From Lachnospira multipara ATCC 19207 (GTDB lineage Bacteria; Bacillota; Clostridia; Lachnospirales; Lachnospiraceae), in the NCBI RefSeq assembly GCF_000424105.1, contig NZ_AUJG01000004.1, forward strand, positions 62,001 to 126,000: a stretch of DNA of 64,000 nucleotides. The letters run 5' to 3'. Below, one piece after another: positions 17,901 to 26,818 of this stretch. Positions within the stretch are counted from its first letter, which is position 1. Each line of letters starts with the position of its first letter. A program made the position numbers and the translations under genes. Below the pieces are notes generated by a model. That model was not told the origin of the DNA and made no database searches. It saw only the letters and a program-made list of their open reading frames with translations.

Positions 17901-19337
17901 TAATTCCTTATCCGCTTCTCTAAGAGCAGTCTTTGCATCCTCATACTTTGCCTGAAGGCCCTTCTCGTCTCTATCAGAAAGATTCTTCTTCTCCTCTAAA
18001 TCCTTAAGAGACTTCTTATAAAGCTTATTATAAGCCCCTGCAAGCTGCTTTAACTCAGCCACAAGGTCCGTATCCTCTCTTAATCTTCCATCAAGAGAAA
18101 CCTTAACCTCTGAGTAGTTGTTCTGATATTCAAGATAGTCCTCGTAATCCTTTAGGGCCTCATAAAGACTTAAGCTTTTTTCAAGCTCGTCAATATTGTC
18201 CTGTTCCTTTTGAGACTTAGTCTTAAATTCCTCCACCAATCTCTCAAGAGAGTTTAGAGAATTTTGTTCCTCAATAACCTCTGCTATGGCGATATTCTTA
18301 TTTTCTAAATCAAGAGATTCTTTTAAGTCTTCAATTCCATGTCGTTTTTCTTCAATAGTTTCTTCTGCGTTTTTAACCTCATACTTAGCGGTTAATGCTA
18401 GGTTATAGAGGTCTGTAGATGTCTTATTTTTTCTATTGTAAAAATCTTTATAGCTCTCAAGATATTCCTTAAAGCCATCAATTGCTGACATCTGACTATC
18501 ATAAGCACTAATCTGTGCATGCTTTTTAGAGAGTTCCACAAGCTTATCCTTTATATCAAGTAAAGTTTCCGCCATCTTACCCTCGTCGCTTTCCACAGAA
18601 AGTCTATTGTTAAAGGACTTCTGAATAATCTCTTCAATAAGCAAGTCCTCAATTACTTTACGGCTAGTTTTATAATTTGTTTCAAAGTAAGTTCTTACAT
18701 GACCTTCCGTCTTATTAATACCGCGAACAATTTCCCAGGCGCTTTCATAAATACCGTACTTTGTAATAAAGCTCTGGTATTCACCCTTCTTATCGAAAAT
18801 GTATACCTCATACTTAAAGTCATTTTTATTCAAATCTCTAAGATAGCTTTTTAGGCCATTATAAGTGACTCTCTCTCCATTACTTGTAAGAGGTAAATTT
18901 TTAATATCATTGTCGCCAAACTCACGATAGAAGATGCAGTAGTTAAAGTACTCCACAGTAGCACTGCTTGATGCTGCTGCCACACTTTCCTCTCCCTCTT
19001 CTTCGTTTGCCTTACCCTTTCTAGCACAGAAGCCTGTTGTCATATATTTAAAACCATCTTTAATATAGGCACTATCAAGCTTCCACTCCACAAGAGAATG
19101 AATACAAGTATTTTGTCCACCCTGTCTAAAAAGCTTCTCAATTGGCTGCTTCTCATCAAGAGTACAATTTGGAATCATGTTTTGTAGGAGTAAAAGCATA
19201 AGTAAACTCTTACCACCACCATTGGCTAGATCATAAATTGTATTCTTGCAGTTAAAACGCATAATAAAGTCATCATAATACTGAGTGGCGAAGTTATATT
19301 TTACGTTATTAACACGAATTCTATTAATTTGTGGCAT
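14901..19337 (-). CDS. JetC-like SMC ATPase (Wadjet/MukB family)
   Basis: A 1478-residue SMC-type ATPase. The N-terminal head has the Walker A motif LANGGGKSLL with K43. Most of residues 250-1250 is heptad-rich coiled coil interrupted by a central globular part near 680-760. The C-terminal head has the signature-like motif STGQSQG (1352-1358) and Walker B TIFIDNPFG with D1390. Together with the two upstream genes it makes a MukBEF-like trio. In Wadjet systems such a complex extrudes DNA loops and, with the nuclease JetD, cuts small circular plasmids. The start follows jetB by three bases, with GGGGAGG inside the end of jetB, so translation is probably coupled. No JetD (Toprim nuclease) gene is seen in the window. 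Confidence 0.82.
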   Translation of the reverse strand: MPQINRIRVNNVKYNFATQYYDDFIMRFNCKNTIYDLANGGGKSLLMLLLLQNMIPNCTLDEKQPIEKLFRQGGQNTCIHSLVEWKLDSAYIKDGFKYMTTGFCARKGKANEEEGEESVAAASSSATVEYFNYCIFYREFGDNDIKNLPLTSNGERVTYNGLKSYLRDLNKNDFKYEVYIFDKKGEYQSFITKYGIYESAWEIVRGINKTEGHVRTYFETNYKTSRKVIEDLLIEEIIQKSFNNRLSVESDEGKMAETLLDIKDKLVELSKKHAQISAYDSQMSAIDGFKEYLESYKDFYNRKNKTSTDLYNLALTAKYEVKNAEETIEEKRHGIEDLKESLDLENKNIAIAEVIEEQNSLNSLERLVEEFKTKSQKEQDNIDELEKSLSLYEALKDYEDYLEYQNNYSEVKVSLDGRLREDTDLVAELKQLAGAYNKLYKKSLKDLEEKKNLSDRDEKGLQAKYEDAKTALREADKELAGFTSLIKHNKDGIEGANKRLKTMMEEVGLLVAENADTDLISTDSQLTNLNENLEEVTKNYNGNASKSASLKEEINALKALNTLLNSQAAELEDKENSNQKDEERIKSICEIYGKDLKDGLCELILETYNAIVKDYDKLNAESNALLKFIENVKKRTYICDDPMRNKLKSYLISQYGDDVVEGHEWFDALPVGQRRDVIKRTPFVEYGFIIKNDFERVKNDETLANFGRGGVIFPVISEQILIDTKLEINKDLIVFALKDMNFLRDPADIERELKLANDEFEEIGHKLDTLKDRKELVWNDYTFAFGYKILAENQDSQKTIAEIKSEIETNTTKLETLEANLKTVTSKLTDQEKFKLELEEKIEKMRHKSQSLKTIINFNKQIADVYKEVEELEKKITEARERVSLSEDNLAKITSQLDSAREVNLSYDKKIKSLNAIWDEEYSKYFEEGLDVSETFAIYEKDIKGLESRFLGLKTALNSKNVDVKDKETLMSHLKASIDKCVEQISYRGYSLDQIKLKYDEKNITKTNQKKLFEIKGHLTEAKKEHKNTVLELEAQEALYNRLDGSIAHGINQIETKYGEFKAFECKDPEGFMKQHKDLILKLKADLKEREAEIKSLESNLKDITIIQKDLERIVKDAAMELPVEVSREDVAAIDLDLADYENVAKEYNNITKLEYKKVDEFAKQKQNLVDLLNGFNAEELAAEIKLSINIPDSYEKADNMINALTETNSLVELEKDRIHKGIEDMERIKDNFENRCIQTCSNIKTELDRLPKLSNINLDGEQISIISLDIPYVKEDFYKERMSDYIDETVVMAESFKDISERLKYIRNRLSWKRLFSVIVTDMNSIRVNLYKRERIKDQSRYLRYEEAVGSTGQSQGIYIQFLIAIINYISNMNDVAKEGVTGKTIFIDNPFGAAKDIYIWEPIFKLLATNHVQLIVPARGATPAIVGRFDVNYILGQKLVDNRQQTVVVDYYSNTTETELEYTRLDYEQASFDFVN

Positions 19338-19340
19338 TTT

Positions 19341-20045
19341 CTATTCCTCCCCATTCATTATTTCAGAAAATCTTCCTCTATACTCATCAAAGTAGTTTTC
19401 AATCAGGCTCTTAAATCTATCTGTTGGATAATATCTGTCCTGACTTTCCACTAAAAGCTCCTGGCTTATTAGGAAGTTTACAACTATCTTTACAAAACCT
19501 GCCTTAGAGTTTCTTGCAGCTCTAAGTCCAGACTGATCCTCAATAGTTGCTGCTGGTAATTCATCCCAGCTGAGAGCAATCTGCTTAAATGAGTTTTCTT
19601 CGATTTCATCCATAATTAAACCCGCTGACTTATCAATGATTGAAAGGCTGGTCTTTTCTACATTTGCAATAATATCCTCTAATCTTACAAACTCTGCATA
19701 AGTCGAACTTACTGTGTCTGTGTAAAATAGAGTGATAACGTTATAGATTACAAAATAAGCTAAGTACAATTCCTTATTAAGCTTGAGGCCCATCTTAGCT
19801 CTAAGCTCTTCATTGCTGTAACCAAAGACCCTATTATTCTCCTTTGGTCCCACAAATAAAGCGTTATTATATTCATAAATATTTAGATTAAACTTCTTAA
19901 GAGACATATGCACAATGTCATAAACTTCAGCATTTGTGTTGTACTCCTGATAAAGTGTGGCATTAGCGCCCTTCTCTGATACATTTTCCCCTTGTATAAG
20001 CTTAGATACTATGTCTAAGGCCTTATCTAAATTTCGATTCTCCAT
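19341..20045 (-). CDS. JetB-like (MukE-like) SMC accessory protein
   Basis: A 234-residue protein placed between jetA-like and jetC-like genes, as in Wadjet operons. It appears all-helical with winged-helix-like parts. The C-terminal stretch KAGFVKIVVNFLISQELLVESQDRYYPTDRFKSL reads as a helix-turn-helix plus wing, in the manner of MukE. I believe it matches the DUF6063 group used in clostridial (type III) Wadjet, but this needs a profile search. In such complexes the protein bridges the kleisin (JetA) and the SMC heads. It is 28 bases after jetA and 3 before jetC. Confidence 0.7.
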   Translation of the reverse strand: MENRNLDKALDIVSKLIQGENVSEKGANATLYQEYNTNAEVYDIVHMSLKKFNLNIYEYNNALFVGPKENNRVFGYSNEELRAKMGLKLNKELYLAYFVIYNVITLFYTDTVSSTYAEFVRLEDIIANVEKTSLSIIDKSAGLIMDEIEENSFKQIALSWDELPAATIEDQSGLRAARNSKAGFVKIVVNFLISQELLVESQDRYYPTDRFKSLIENYFDEYRGRFSEIMNGEE

Positions 20046-20073
20046 AAAACTCCTTATCTAAATTAGCTTTTAT

Positions 20074-21588
20074 CTAACTTACCTTCTTAATCAGAATATC
20101 ACTTACCTCTAAATTATCCCCGATTTCAAGCATCTGTGCCTGCTGCTTTTCTAACTCAAATTTTAAGATGTCCTTACCTTCGTAGGCTTCCTTTAGGATT
20201 CCATCTAAAAATGTTTCGTTGTCCATTTCATTACCACCTAAATTATATTTCTCTTTTTGACAAAGATTTACAAAGAAGGAATAGTAATCAGCATTCTTTA
20301 AAATCCTCTCATCGTAGGCTTTTTCCATGTATTCGTTGAATTCCTTTAAAGTCAAACTGTCCTTTTTAGATAGAAGCGCAATAATATTATTCATTATGAA
20401 AATGTAATTAAACCTGATTCTTGCATCTTCCACCTCATCTGCAAAGACGATATCTTTTAGTTCTTCATTAGTTACCTTTTCCTTAAACTCGTACTTAGCC
20501 GGTTTAACAGTTAAGGCATCGTCAATTGCTGTAATATTAAAGTTCTTCTTTATGTTTGGCTTAAAAAGCGGATTAAGTAGAATTTCTAAGGCATCCGCCT
20601 TGTCTCTTTTTATCAAAGCATTCAGTGTTGCTGTAAAATCCATGTGAGATCTAAGTCTTGATAACTTAGCCTTTCTTACAGCATCATCTGTCATTTTCTG
20701 CATTAAAGTACAATCTCTTAAAAGCTCCGCATGTCGATTCATGGCAAGCTTAAGCTGATTTTCAAGATTATAAATTTCATTAACCGTTCTATAATAGCTC
20801 TCGCTTTTTACTGAAGTCTGGCCTGCATTAAGCTTTTCAATGGCCTTTGAGATTAATTCCTGATTCTTTTTAAAGAGCTTTTCCTCATCTTCAAACCATT
20901 TCATACCAGTCTCTACAAAGTCCTCATAAGCCTCAATACCTGCATAGACATCTGTTGATAATATGACTAAAACCTCATTTTTCTTCTGCTTTAGTCTATT
21001 AACTTCTTCATTTATACGCTCAACAACCTCAATACCACCTCTGAAATTCTCAGAGTTAATCATCTTTTCAAGTAAGAGCTGAGATACATTTATCCTACTC
21101 TCATCCCTAATTTCCTTGGTATCAAGGTAAAACTCTACAGCGTCAGCACTAATAGAGTACCATACCGTATTGTTACGAATAGTACTCTCAATTATCTTCA
21201 TTCTGGAAATATATCTTTTTTTATCAACTGGATCAAAATAAGAAAATTCAAATGGTCTGCCGTCATTCTTGATCTTATCAAAAATGTAATCAGAGATTTC
21301 CTTAGCTTCCTCCTCAGAAAGCTTAAGGCCAAAGTCTCTATTTAACAGAGCAGTTGTAAATTCTAGATATTCAATATAAGTAACATCCTTTTCTTTAAAA
21401 TTATTCTCTTCAATAAAGAATCGAAGAATGGCCATAAGAATATATCCCATATCAAGAATCTCATACTTGCCATCCTTGAACTGAGAAAAGTTTGTATCAA
21501 TAAGTTTAAAGAAAGGATAGTACTTCTTTAGATTTAACATTCTTTCGCGGTGATCTGAGATAATATCACCCATCATATTTTCTGCCAT
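20074..21588 (-). CDS. JetA-like (MukF/kleisin-like) protein
   Basis: A 504-residue, largely helical protein that opens the JetABC-like operon. The N-terminal half has winged-helix character (YILMAILRFFIEENNFKEKDVTYIEY...). The middle (about 190-330) is coiled coil. The C-terminal part ends in an acidic segment. This arrangement fits kleisins of the MukF/JetA type, and I associate it with the DUF5716 (JetA) family of clostridial Wadjet systems. AAAGGGAG lies before the start. The gene follows recR after 123 bases that contain short repeats and no clear terminator, so partial read-through from dnaX-ybaB-recR is possible. Confidence 0.7.
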   Translation of the reverse strand: MAENMMGDIISDHRERMLNLKKYYPFFKLIDTNFSQFKDGKYEILDMGYILMAILRFFIEENNFKEKDVTYIEYLEFTTALLNRDFGLKLSEEEAKEISDYIFDKIKNDGRPFEFSYFDPVDKKRYISRMKIIESTIRNNTVWYSISADAVEFYLDTKEIRDESRINVSQLLLEKMINSENFRGGIEVVERINEEVNRLKQKKNEVLVILSTDVYAGIEAYEDFVETGMKWFEDEEKLFKKNQELISKAIEKLNAGQTSVKSESYYRTVNEIYNLENQLKLAMNRHAELLRDCTLMQKMTDDAVRKAKLSRLRSHMDFTATLNALIKRDKADALEILLNPLFKPNIKKNFNITAIDDALTVKPAKYEFKEKVTNEELKDIVFADEVEDARIRFNYIFIMNNIIALLSKKDSLTLKEFNEYMEKAYDERILKNADYYSFFVNLCQKEKYNLGGNEMDNETFLDGILKEAYEGKDILKFELEKQQAQMLEIGDNLEVSDILIKKVS

Positions 21589-21667
21589 GTATTCTCCCTT
21601 TTAGGCACTAGGCCTGCTTCCCCAAAATCATCTACTCACTACACTTCCCTTTTTGAAAATGTATTGC

Positions 21668-21711
21668 ATGTCGTATTTTTACAAAACGACTTATGTCGCT
21701 TTCTTTCAAAA
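21668..21711. repeat. Tandem pair of short ATGTCG...ACAAAA repeats
   Basis: Two imperfect 19-base units (21668-21686 and 21693-21711) share ATGTCG and a T-rich middle ending in CAAAA. They lie directly after the recR stop codon. A closely related pair follows rsmA at 26819-26872. Confidence 0.55.
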
Positions 21712-22308
21712 CTATAAGGTAGTTCTTCCTTCTAAAGCTCTAAGTAGTGTTACCTCATCAATATATTCAAGGTCCCCACCTACAGGAACACCACTAGCAA
21801 TTCTAGTAACCTTAATGCCTGTTGGCTTAATCATCTTACTAATATACATTGCTGTTGTTTCACCCTCAAGATTAGAATTAGTGGCAATAATTACCTCATC
21901 TACATCGCCCTCTAATCTCTTTATAAGTTCCTTAAGCTTTATATCAGATGGTCCAATTCCAAGCATTGGACTAATTGCTCCATGAAGCACGTGATAAACG
22001 CCTTCATACTTACCTGTCTTTTCATAGGCTGCCAAATCCTGTGTCTGCTCCACAACCATAATTGTCTTATGGTCTCTTTTGGCATCTCTACAAATTGGGC
22101 ACTCCTCTTCATCTGTTAAAGTAAAGCAAGTCTTGCAGTAATGAATGTGGCCTCTAGCCTCTACCATTGTGCTAGCAAGATGTTTTACTTCCTCTTCAGG
22201 CATATTAATAATATGAAATGCCAGGCGTTGGGCACTTTTTGTTCCAACACCTGGTAATCTTGATAGTTCTTCTATTAGCTTATTTATATGTCCACTATAG
22301 ATGTCCAT
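21712..22308 (-). CDS. recR: Recombination mediator protein RecR
   Basis: A 198-residue RecR, the ring-forming partner of RecO and RecF that helps load RecA on gapped DNA. The helix-hairpin-helix [20 protein letters not shown] is near the N-terminus. The four-cysteine zinc finger is [16 protein letters not shown]. The Toprim domain follows, with [17 protein letters not shown], and the C-terminus contains the usual [18 protein letters not shown]. Length is typical. It overlaps ybaB by one base, giving a dnaX-ybaB-recR operon, an arrangement conserved across many bacteria. Confidence 0.98.
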   Translation of the reverse strand: MDIYSGHINKLIEELSRLPGVGTKSAQRLAFHIINMPEEEVKHLASTMVEARGHIHYCKTCFTLTDEEECPICRDAKRDHKTIMVVEQTQDLAAYEKTGKYEGVYHVLHGAISPMLGIGPSDIKLKELIKRLEGDVDEVIIATNSNLEGETTAMYISKMIKPTGIKVTRIASGVPVGGDLEYIDEVTLLRALEGRTTL

Positions 22309-22658
22309 TAAAATAATCCTCCGCCAAGTCCTGAAAGACCGCCAGTAATCTTAGACATAGAAGCTGCAGATTCTTCTTCACACTTTCTAAGTGCTTCGTT
22401 AGTTGCTGCAACGATTAAGTCCTGAAGCATCTCAACATCATCTGGATCAACTGCTTCTGGATCAATCTTAACCTTAGTAACTTCTCTCTTACCTGTTACA
22501 GTTACTTCTACAACACCACCACCTGCTGTTGCACTAAACTCCTTGCTTTCTAATTCAGCCTGCTGCTCTTCCATCTGTCTTTGCATTCTCTGAGCCTGCT
22601 TCATTAAGTTATTCATATTACCAGGCATACCACCTGGGAAACCGCCTCTCTTAGCCAT
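22308..22658 (-). CDS. YbaB/EbfC nucleoid-associated protein
   Basis: A 116-residue YbaB/EbfC family DNA-binding protein. The N-terminus is glycine- and methionine-rich ([19 protein letters not shown]), followed by the amphipathic helix and [20 protein letters not shown], which is the family core, then the conserved [16 protein letters not shown]. It overlaps dnaX and recR by one base each (TAATG type), so the three are translationally coupled. Homologues bind DNA as dimers and are tied to recombination and replication genes by position. Confidence 0.96.
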   Translation of the reverse strand: MAKRGGFPGGMPGNMNNLMKQAQRMQRQMEEQQAELESKEFSATAGGGVVEVTVTGKREVTKVKIDPEAVDPDDVEMLQDLIVAATNEALRKCEEESAASMSKITGGLSGLGGGLF

Positions 22659-24274
22659 TAAATCATTTCCTCCGTATCATCAATTTCTATATCGATTCCC
22701 ACTAATTCTTTCAAGTCAACATATCGTCTGTGGAAATCATCATTATCGTCTATCTTAGTTACAAGAAGATTAACCTTAATTCCGGTTCTTTCTTCAATTA
22801 ACTCTACCAATTCAGCCTTTCTTTCTTCTCGGCTTAAATCGTTATAGCTACTTAGAGATTGTACCATAATCTCAAGACTAATTCCATCATCAGCTAAAGT
22901 AACATGTTCATTTTCAAGCATGGCTCTAAGTAGGCCATTATCAATGCTTGACACAATGCTATTCCATGATGCTGCAATCTTTTTTATGTCCTCTGGAACT
23001 GCCTTATAGACTCTTTTTTCAACAGGAGCTGCCTCTTCTTTTGTAGGGCTACTCTCCTCATCTCTTATGGCAATTCTTGGAACACCATTTTTTATTTTAG
23101 CTAGAGCTTCTTCAAGCTCTGTCTCTAATTTTGATACCCTTGCTGAGAGCTCCCCAACATCGTTAGTTTTCTCCATAGCAGGTTTCATCATCTTAATTAA
23201 GCTAACCTCTAACTTAATTCTCTTCTGACTAGCAAGCTTTAAATCTGCCTCTAATTCTGAAAGAACTCTAATATATCTCATTAGAGTATCAGTATCTATA
23301 TCCTTACTTTGTTCTGCTATCTCATTCATATTATCCCTAGATAATTCAACAACATCCTCCACCGCATCTAGGCTTGGACTTGTCTTAATAAGTAACATAT
23401 TTCTAAGATACCAAACAAAGTCAGTAACAAACTGTACTAGGTCACGACCAGAAATAACAATTTCCTCAATGAGATTCATACATCCGGCCACATCACCCTT
23501 TAAAATAATAGATAACATTTTCTTAAAAACATCTGTATCTACGGCGCCAAGTACATCCAACACGTTCTCGTACTTAAGGTCTTTACCAAGATAAAAGGCG
23601 ATACACTGATCAAGTAGGGATAGGGCATCTCTCATGGAGCCATCTCCTGCCTTAGCCACGTATCTTAGGGCCTTCTCTTCAGCATTAATGTGCTCGGCCT
23701 CCATAAGTTCCTTTAATCTATCAGTAATTGTATCAATGGTGATTCTATGAAAATCGTATCTCTGCACACGAGATAAAACCGTAATCGGAATCTTTGCAAC
23801 CTCAGTTGTGGCAAGGATAAATATTACATAAGCTGGGGGTTCTTCTAGAGTCTTTAATAGTGCGTTAAAGGCACTGATTGAAAGCATATGAACCTCATCG
23901 ATTATGTAAACCTTGTATTTACCCTCAGTTGGGGAATACTGCACCTCGTCTCTGATTTCACGGATGTTGTCTACACCGTTGTTGGAAGCAGCATCAATTT
24001 CAATAACATTCATAGAAGTTCCTGCTGCAATTGCCTTACAAGTTGGGCACTCACCACAAGGGTTGCCATCCACTGGATGCTCGCAGTTTACGGCCTTTGC
24101 CATAATCTTTGCAATACTTGTCTTACCTGTACCTCTAGTACCTGTAAAAAGGTAGGCATGACCGATTCTATCAGATTTTATTTGGTTTTTAAGTGTTGTT
24201 ACAATGTGATCTTGACCCTTAACATCGTTGAAATTATCGGGTCTCCATTTTCTATACAAAGCCTGATATGCCAT
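22658..24274 (-). CDS. dnaX: DNA polymerase III subunit gamma/tau
   Basis: A 538-residue clamp-loader subunit. The AAA+ part shows Walker A GTRGTGKTS, the four-cysteine zinc module (CEHPVDGNPCGECPTC), Walker B YIIDEVHML, and the SRC-like region LSRVQRYDF. The C-terminal third is tau-like. I see no obvious slippery A-run, so a separate gamma product is not evident. It is the first gene of dnaX-ybaB-recR and lies just after the SRP RNA gene on the same strand, a common Firmicute order. Confidence 0.97.
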   Translation of the reverse strand: MAYQALYRKWRPDNFNDVKGQDHIVTTLKNQIKSDRIGHAYLFTGTRGTGKTSIAKIMAKAVNCEHPVDGNPCGECPTCKAIAAGTSMNVIEIDAASNNGVDNIREIRDEVQYSPTEGKYKVYIIDEVHMLSISAFNALLKTLEEPPAYVIFILATTEVAKIPITVLSRVQRYDFHRITIDTITDRLKELMEAEHINAEEKALRYVAKAGDGSMRDALSLLDQCIAFYLGKDLKYENVLDVLGAVDTDVFKKMLSIILKGDVAGCMNLIEEIVISGRDLVQFVTDFVWYLRNMLLIKTSPSLDAVEDVVELSRDNMNEIAEQSKDIDTDTLMRYIRVLSELEADLKLASQKRIKLEVSLIKMMKPAMEKTNDVGELSARVSKLETELEEALAKIKNGVPRIAIRDEESSPTKEEAAPVEKRVYKAVPEDIKKIAASWNSIVSSIDNGLLRAMLENEHVTLADDGISLEIMVQSLSSYNDLSREERKAELVELIEERTGIKVNLLVTKIDDNDDFHRRYVDLKELVGIDIEIDDTEEMI

Positions 24275-24376
24275 ATTCTTATCTCTCTTCTTTTATTTTG
24301 GAAAATCCTAAATTAAATTATAAATCAAATGTCAAACATTTAAAAGACATCTTTACAAGTCTATTAGGATAACAAT

Positions 24377-24407
24377 TGCCACACCAAGGATCACCCTCAG
24401 TGTGGCA
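24377..24407 (-). terminator. Hairpin after the SRP RNA gene
   Basis: An 8-bp perfect stem (24377-24384 with 24400-24407) with a 15-base loop lies 35 bases after the SRP RNA on the minus strand. The T tract is short, so termination may be incomplete and may allow read-through into dnaX. Confidence 0.5.
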
Positions 24408-24441
24408 TTTATAAAAGATAAATTATTCCAATGTTTTAAAA

Positions 24442-24706
24442 CCGCGCGCTCTGGCCTCGAACAATCATCCACAGACGTTACCGGTCTAGTTAGCTCGGCC
24501 CAGGCAACCTCTCGGCACACAGAAGCTTCTACTTAATGCTGCTTCGTTCCCGACCTGACATGATTCGTAGATTTCTATTGCGAGAGACCCAAACGTCATC
24601 ACCACTTTTACTGGGCTGCTCCATAAAATCAAGCCCTCAACCAAAGCATCACCCCTGCTATAGCAGATTTCAGGTACAGGGTCCTGCTACCACCCCGGCT
24701 GCACGG
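24442..24706 (-). ncRNA. ffs: Large bacterial signal recognition particle RNA
   Basis: About 265 bases on the minus strand form the long, Alu-containing Gram-positive SRP RNA. The apical Ffh-binding region is clear: GTCAGGTCGGGAACGAAGCA around 24537-24562 on the opposite strand. The 5' end carries the GGGGTGGTAGCAGG-type Alu element, and the two ends pair (GCCGGGG region with the GCGCGCGG region). The product scaffolds Ffh and FtsY for co-translational targeting. Ends are approximate. Confidence 0.92.
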
Positions 24707-24798
24707 TAAGTTAAATTATACTTAGCTTTTACTGCTTTTGTCAACCTCAATATAATATGATAAAATCTAATTAGTTTATAAGAAATAAGGTAAATACT

Positions 24799-25314
24799 AT
24801 GAATGAAGAGAATTTAAGTAAAGAAGAATTAAATTTACATAAAAAATATATGCGACAGGCCATCACTCAGGCAAAGAAGGCCTATAAATTAGACGAGGTA
24901 CCTATTGGCTGCGTAATTGTCTATGAGGGCAAGGTTATTGGTAGAGGTTATAACAGACGAAACACTGATAAAACCACTCTTGGCCACGCAGAAATCACAG
25001 CCATTAAAAAGGCTAGTAAGTATATGGGTGACTGGAGACTTGAGGATTGTAGCATTTACATAACCCTTGAACCCTGTCAGATGTGCGCTGGCGCCATTGT
25101 TCAGGCTCGTATTCCAAATGTAATCATTGGCTCTATGAACCCAAAGGCCGGATGCGCAGGTTCCATAATAAACCTACTTAATATGGCGGAATTTAACCAC
25201 CAATGTAAGGTAATTCGTGGTGTTTTAAAGGAAGATTGTTCTAACATGCTAACAGAATTTTTTAAGGAGCTTAGATCTAAGAAAAAAGCTAGAAAGGAAG
25301 AGTCATGCAATTAG
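24799..25314 (+). CDS. tadA: tRNA-specific adenosine deaminase
   Basis: A 171-residue zinc deaminase that converts A34 of tRNA-Arg(ACG) to inosine. Motifs are HAEITAIKKA (zinc histidine and proton-shuttling glutamate) and PCQMCAGAI (two zinc cysteines). The length and the C-terminal ELRSKKKARKE tail fit TadA rather than free-base deaminases. The gene is divergent from the SRP RNA and overlaps the next gene by 10 bases. The ribosome site is weak (AAGG). Confidence 0.94.
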   Translation: MNEENLSKEELNLHKKYMRQAITQAKKAYKLDEVPIGCVIVYEGKVIGRGYNRRNTDKTTLGHAEITAIKKASKYMGDWRLEDCSIYITLEPCQMCAGAIVQARIPNVIIGSMNPKAGCAGSIINLLNMAEFNHQCKVIRGVLKEDCSNMLTEFFKELRSKKKARKEESCN

Positions 25315-25850
25315 AATATAGCATCGACAACTATATATTAAAGGTCTTAGACGAGGGCCATGCAGATATTGTTCTTGATTTCTATAAAAGAAACAAAGAG
25401 AGCTTTAATCCTTACGAAACTGCAAAGCCTGAGAATTTTTATAGCACCGAATATATAGCCCTTATGTTAAATACAGAATATAACGCAATCATCAAAGGTA
25501 AGTATGTGAGGTTTTATCTTTTTGAGAAGGATAAACCAGACTACGTAATTGCTACATTTTCATTCTCAAACATAATCCTTGGCTATACGAAATCCTGCAA
25601 TATTGGCTACAAAGTGGATATTGCCTATCAAAACAGAGGCATTGCCACTAAGTTTATACCAATCTGTGTGGACCTTGTAATTGCTGATAAAAATATACAT
25701 CGCTTTAACAGCTATGTCTTAACCACAAATTATCCCTCCCTTAAGGTCATGGAAAAACTAAATTGGATAGACGAGGGAATTGCCCATAAATATGCCTATT
25801 TAGACCACGACTGGAGAGACCACAAGCATTTTGTCTACATAAATAACTAG
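25305..25850 (+). CDS. GNAT N-acetyltransferase (RimJ/RimL type)
   Basis: A 181-residue acetyltransferase. The acetyl-CoA loop is YQNRGIATKF, preceded by the strand CNIGYKVD and followed by FNSYVLTTNYPSLKVMEKLNW, which matches the RimJ-like (Acetyltransf_3) pattern in which the N-x-x-S motif precedes the last helix. It overlaps tadA by 10 bases, so translation is coupled. These enzymes acetylate protein N-termini or small molecules; the substrate cannot be told from sequence. Confidence 0.85.
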   Translation: MQLEYSIDNYILKVLDEGHADIVLDFYKRNKESFNPYETAKPENFYSTEYIALMLNTEYNAIIKGKYVRFYLFEKDKPDYVIATFSFSNIILGYTKSCNIGYKVDIAYQNRGIATKFIPICVDLVIADKNIHRFNSYVLTTNYPSLKVMEKLNWIDEGIAHKYAYLDHDWRDHKHFVYINN

Positions 25851-25924
25851 ACAAGCTTTAGTATTTGTAGATATAATATCTAGACGCCTAATTATGAATT
25901 AATTAGATTTGAAAGGAATTAACT

Positions 25925-26803
25925 ATGACAGATTATGATAATATAATGCATCTTGCCAATCCGACTAATACAATTGCTGTACTTAACAGATACGGCTTTA
26001 ATTTTCAAAAGAAGTTTGGTCAGAACTTCCTTATTGATGAGAATATTGTAGAGAAGATTGTTAGAGAAGCGGGAGTAACAAAGGATGACTTCGTCCTTGA
26101 AATCGGCCCTGGTATTGGTACCATGACACAGATTCTTTGTGAAAATGCTAGAGAGGTCGTAGCTGTAGAAATCGACACTAAGCTTATCCCTATTTTAAAA
26201 GAGGATACCCTTAGATACTACGACAACGTAACAGTTATTAACGAAGATATCTTAAAGCTTGATATTAACAAGATTGTTGAGGAGAAGAACAACGGCAAGC
26301 CAATTAAGGTAGTTGCTAACCTCCCTTACTATATTACAACCCCAATTATTATGGGACTTTTTGAAAATCATGTAGCTCTCGATAGCATTACAATCATGGT
26401 TCAAAAAGAAGTTGCCGATAGAATGCAGGTAGGACCTGGTACTAAGGACTATGGTGCTCTTTCCCTTGCAGTTCAGTATTATGCAAAGCCTGAAATTGTA
26501 CTTAATGTACCTGCAAGCTGCTTTATGCCACGTCCTAACGTAGATTCAGCAGTTATTAGACTTAATAGATACCAGACACCAGCTTACAATGTTAAGAATG
26601 AAAAATTATTATTTAACCTTATTAAGGCATCTTTCCTTCAGAGAAGAAAGACAATGCTTAATAGCGTATCTAATGGTCTTGGTAATGTAACAAAGGAAGA
26701 TTTAGCTAATGCCCTTGAAAGCATGGGCCTTCCAAAGACAGTAAGAGGAGAAGCCCTTACTTTAGAGCAGTTTGTAGAGCTTTCTAACTTACTTGCTAAA
26801 TAA
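25925..26803 (+). CDS. rsmA: 16S rRNA dimethyladenosine transferase
   Basis: A 292-residue RsmA/KsgA enzyme that dimethylates the two adjacent adenosines in helix 45 of 16S rRNA during late 30S assembly. Motifs are FGQNFLIDENIVEKIV, the SAM loop LEIGPGIGTMT, and the catalytic NLPYYITTPI. The C-terminal helical domain includes FLQRRKTMLNS. AAGGA precedes the start by seven bases. It ends just before tandem repeats and a strong terminator. Confidence 0.98.
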   Translation: MTDYDNIMHLANPTNTIAVLNRYGFNFQKKFGQNFLIDENIVEKIVREAGVTKDDFVLEIGPGIGTMTQILCENAREVVAVEIDTKLIPILKEDTLRYYDNVTVINEDILKLDINKIVEEKNNGKPIKVVANLPYYITTPIIMGLFENHVALDSITIMVQKEVADRMQVGPGTKDYGALSLAVQYYAKPEIVLNVPASCFMPRPNVDSAVIRLNRYQTPAYNVKNEKLLFNLIKASFLQRRKTMLNSVSNGLGNVTKEDLANALESMGLPKTVRGEALTLEQFVELSNLLAK

Positions 26804-26818
26804 ACCATTAAGACAAGC

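Noticed and set aside
23888-24316. Open frame of 142 codons opposite dnaX
   Set aside because: It is antisense to the conserved AAA+ and zinc region of dnaX and lacks family features.
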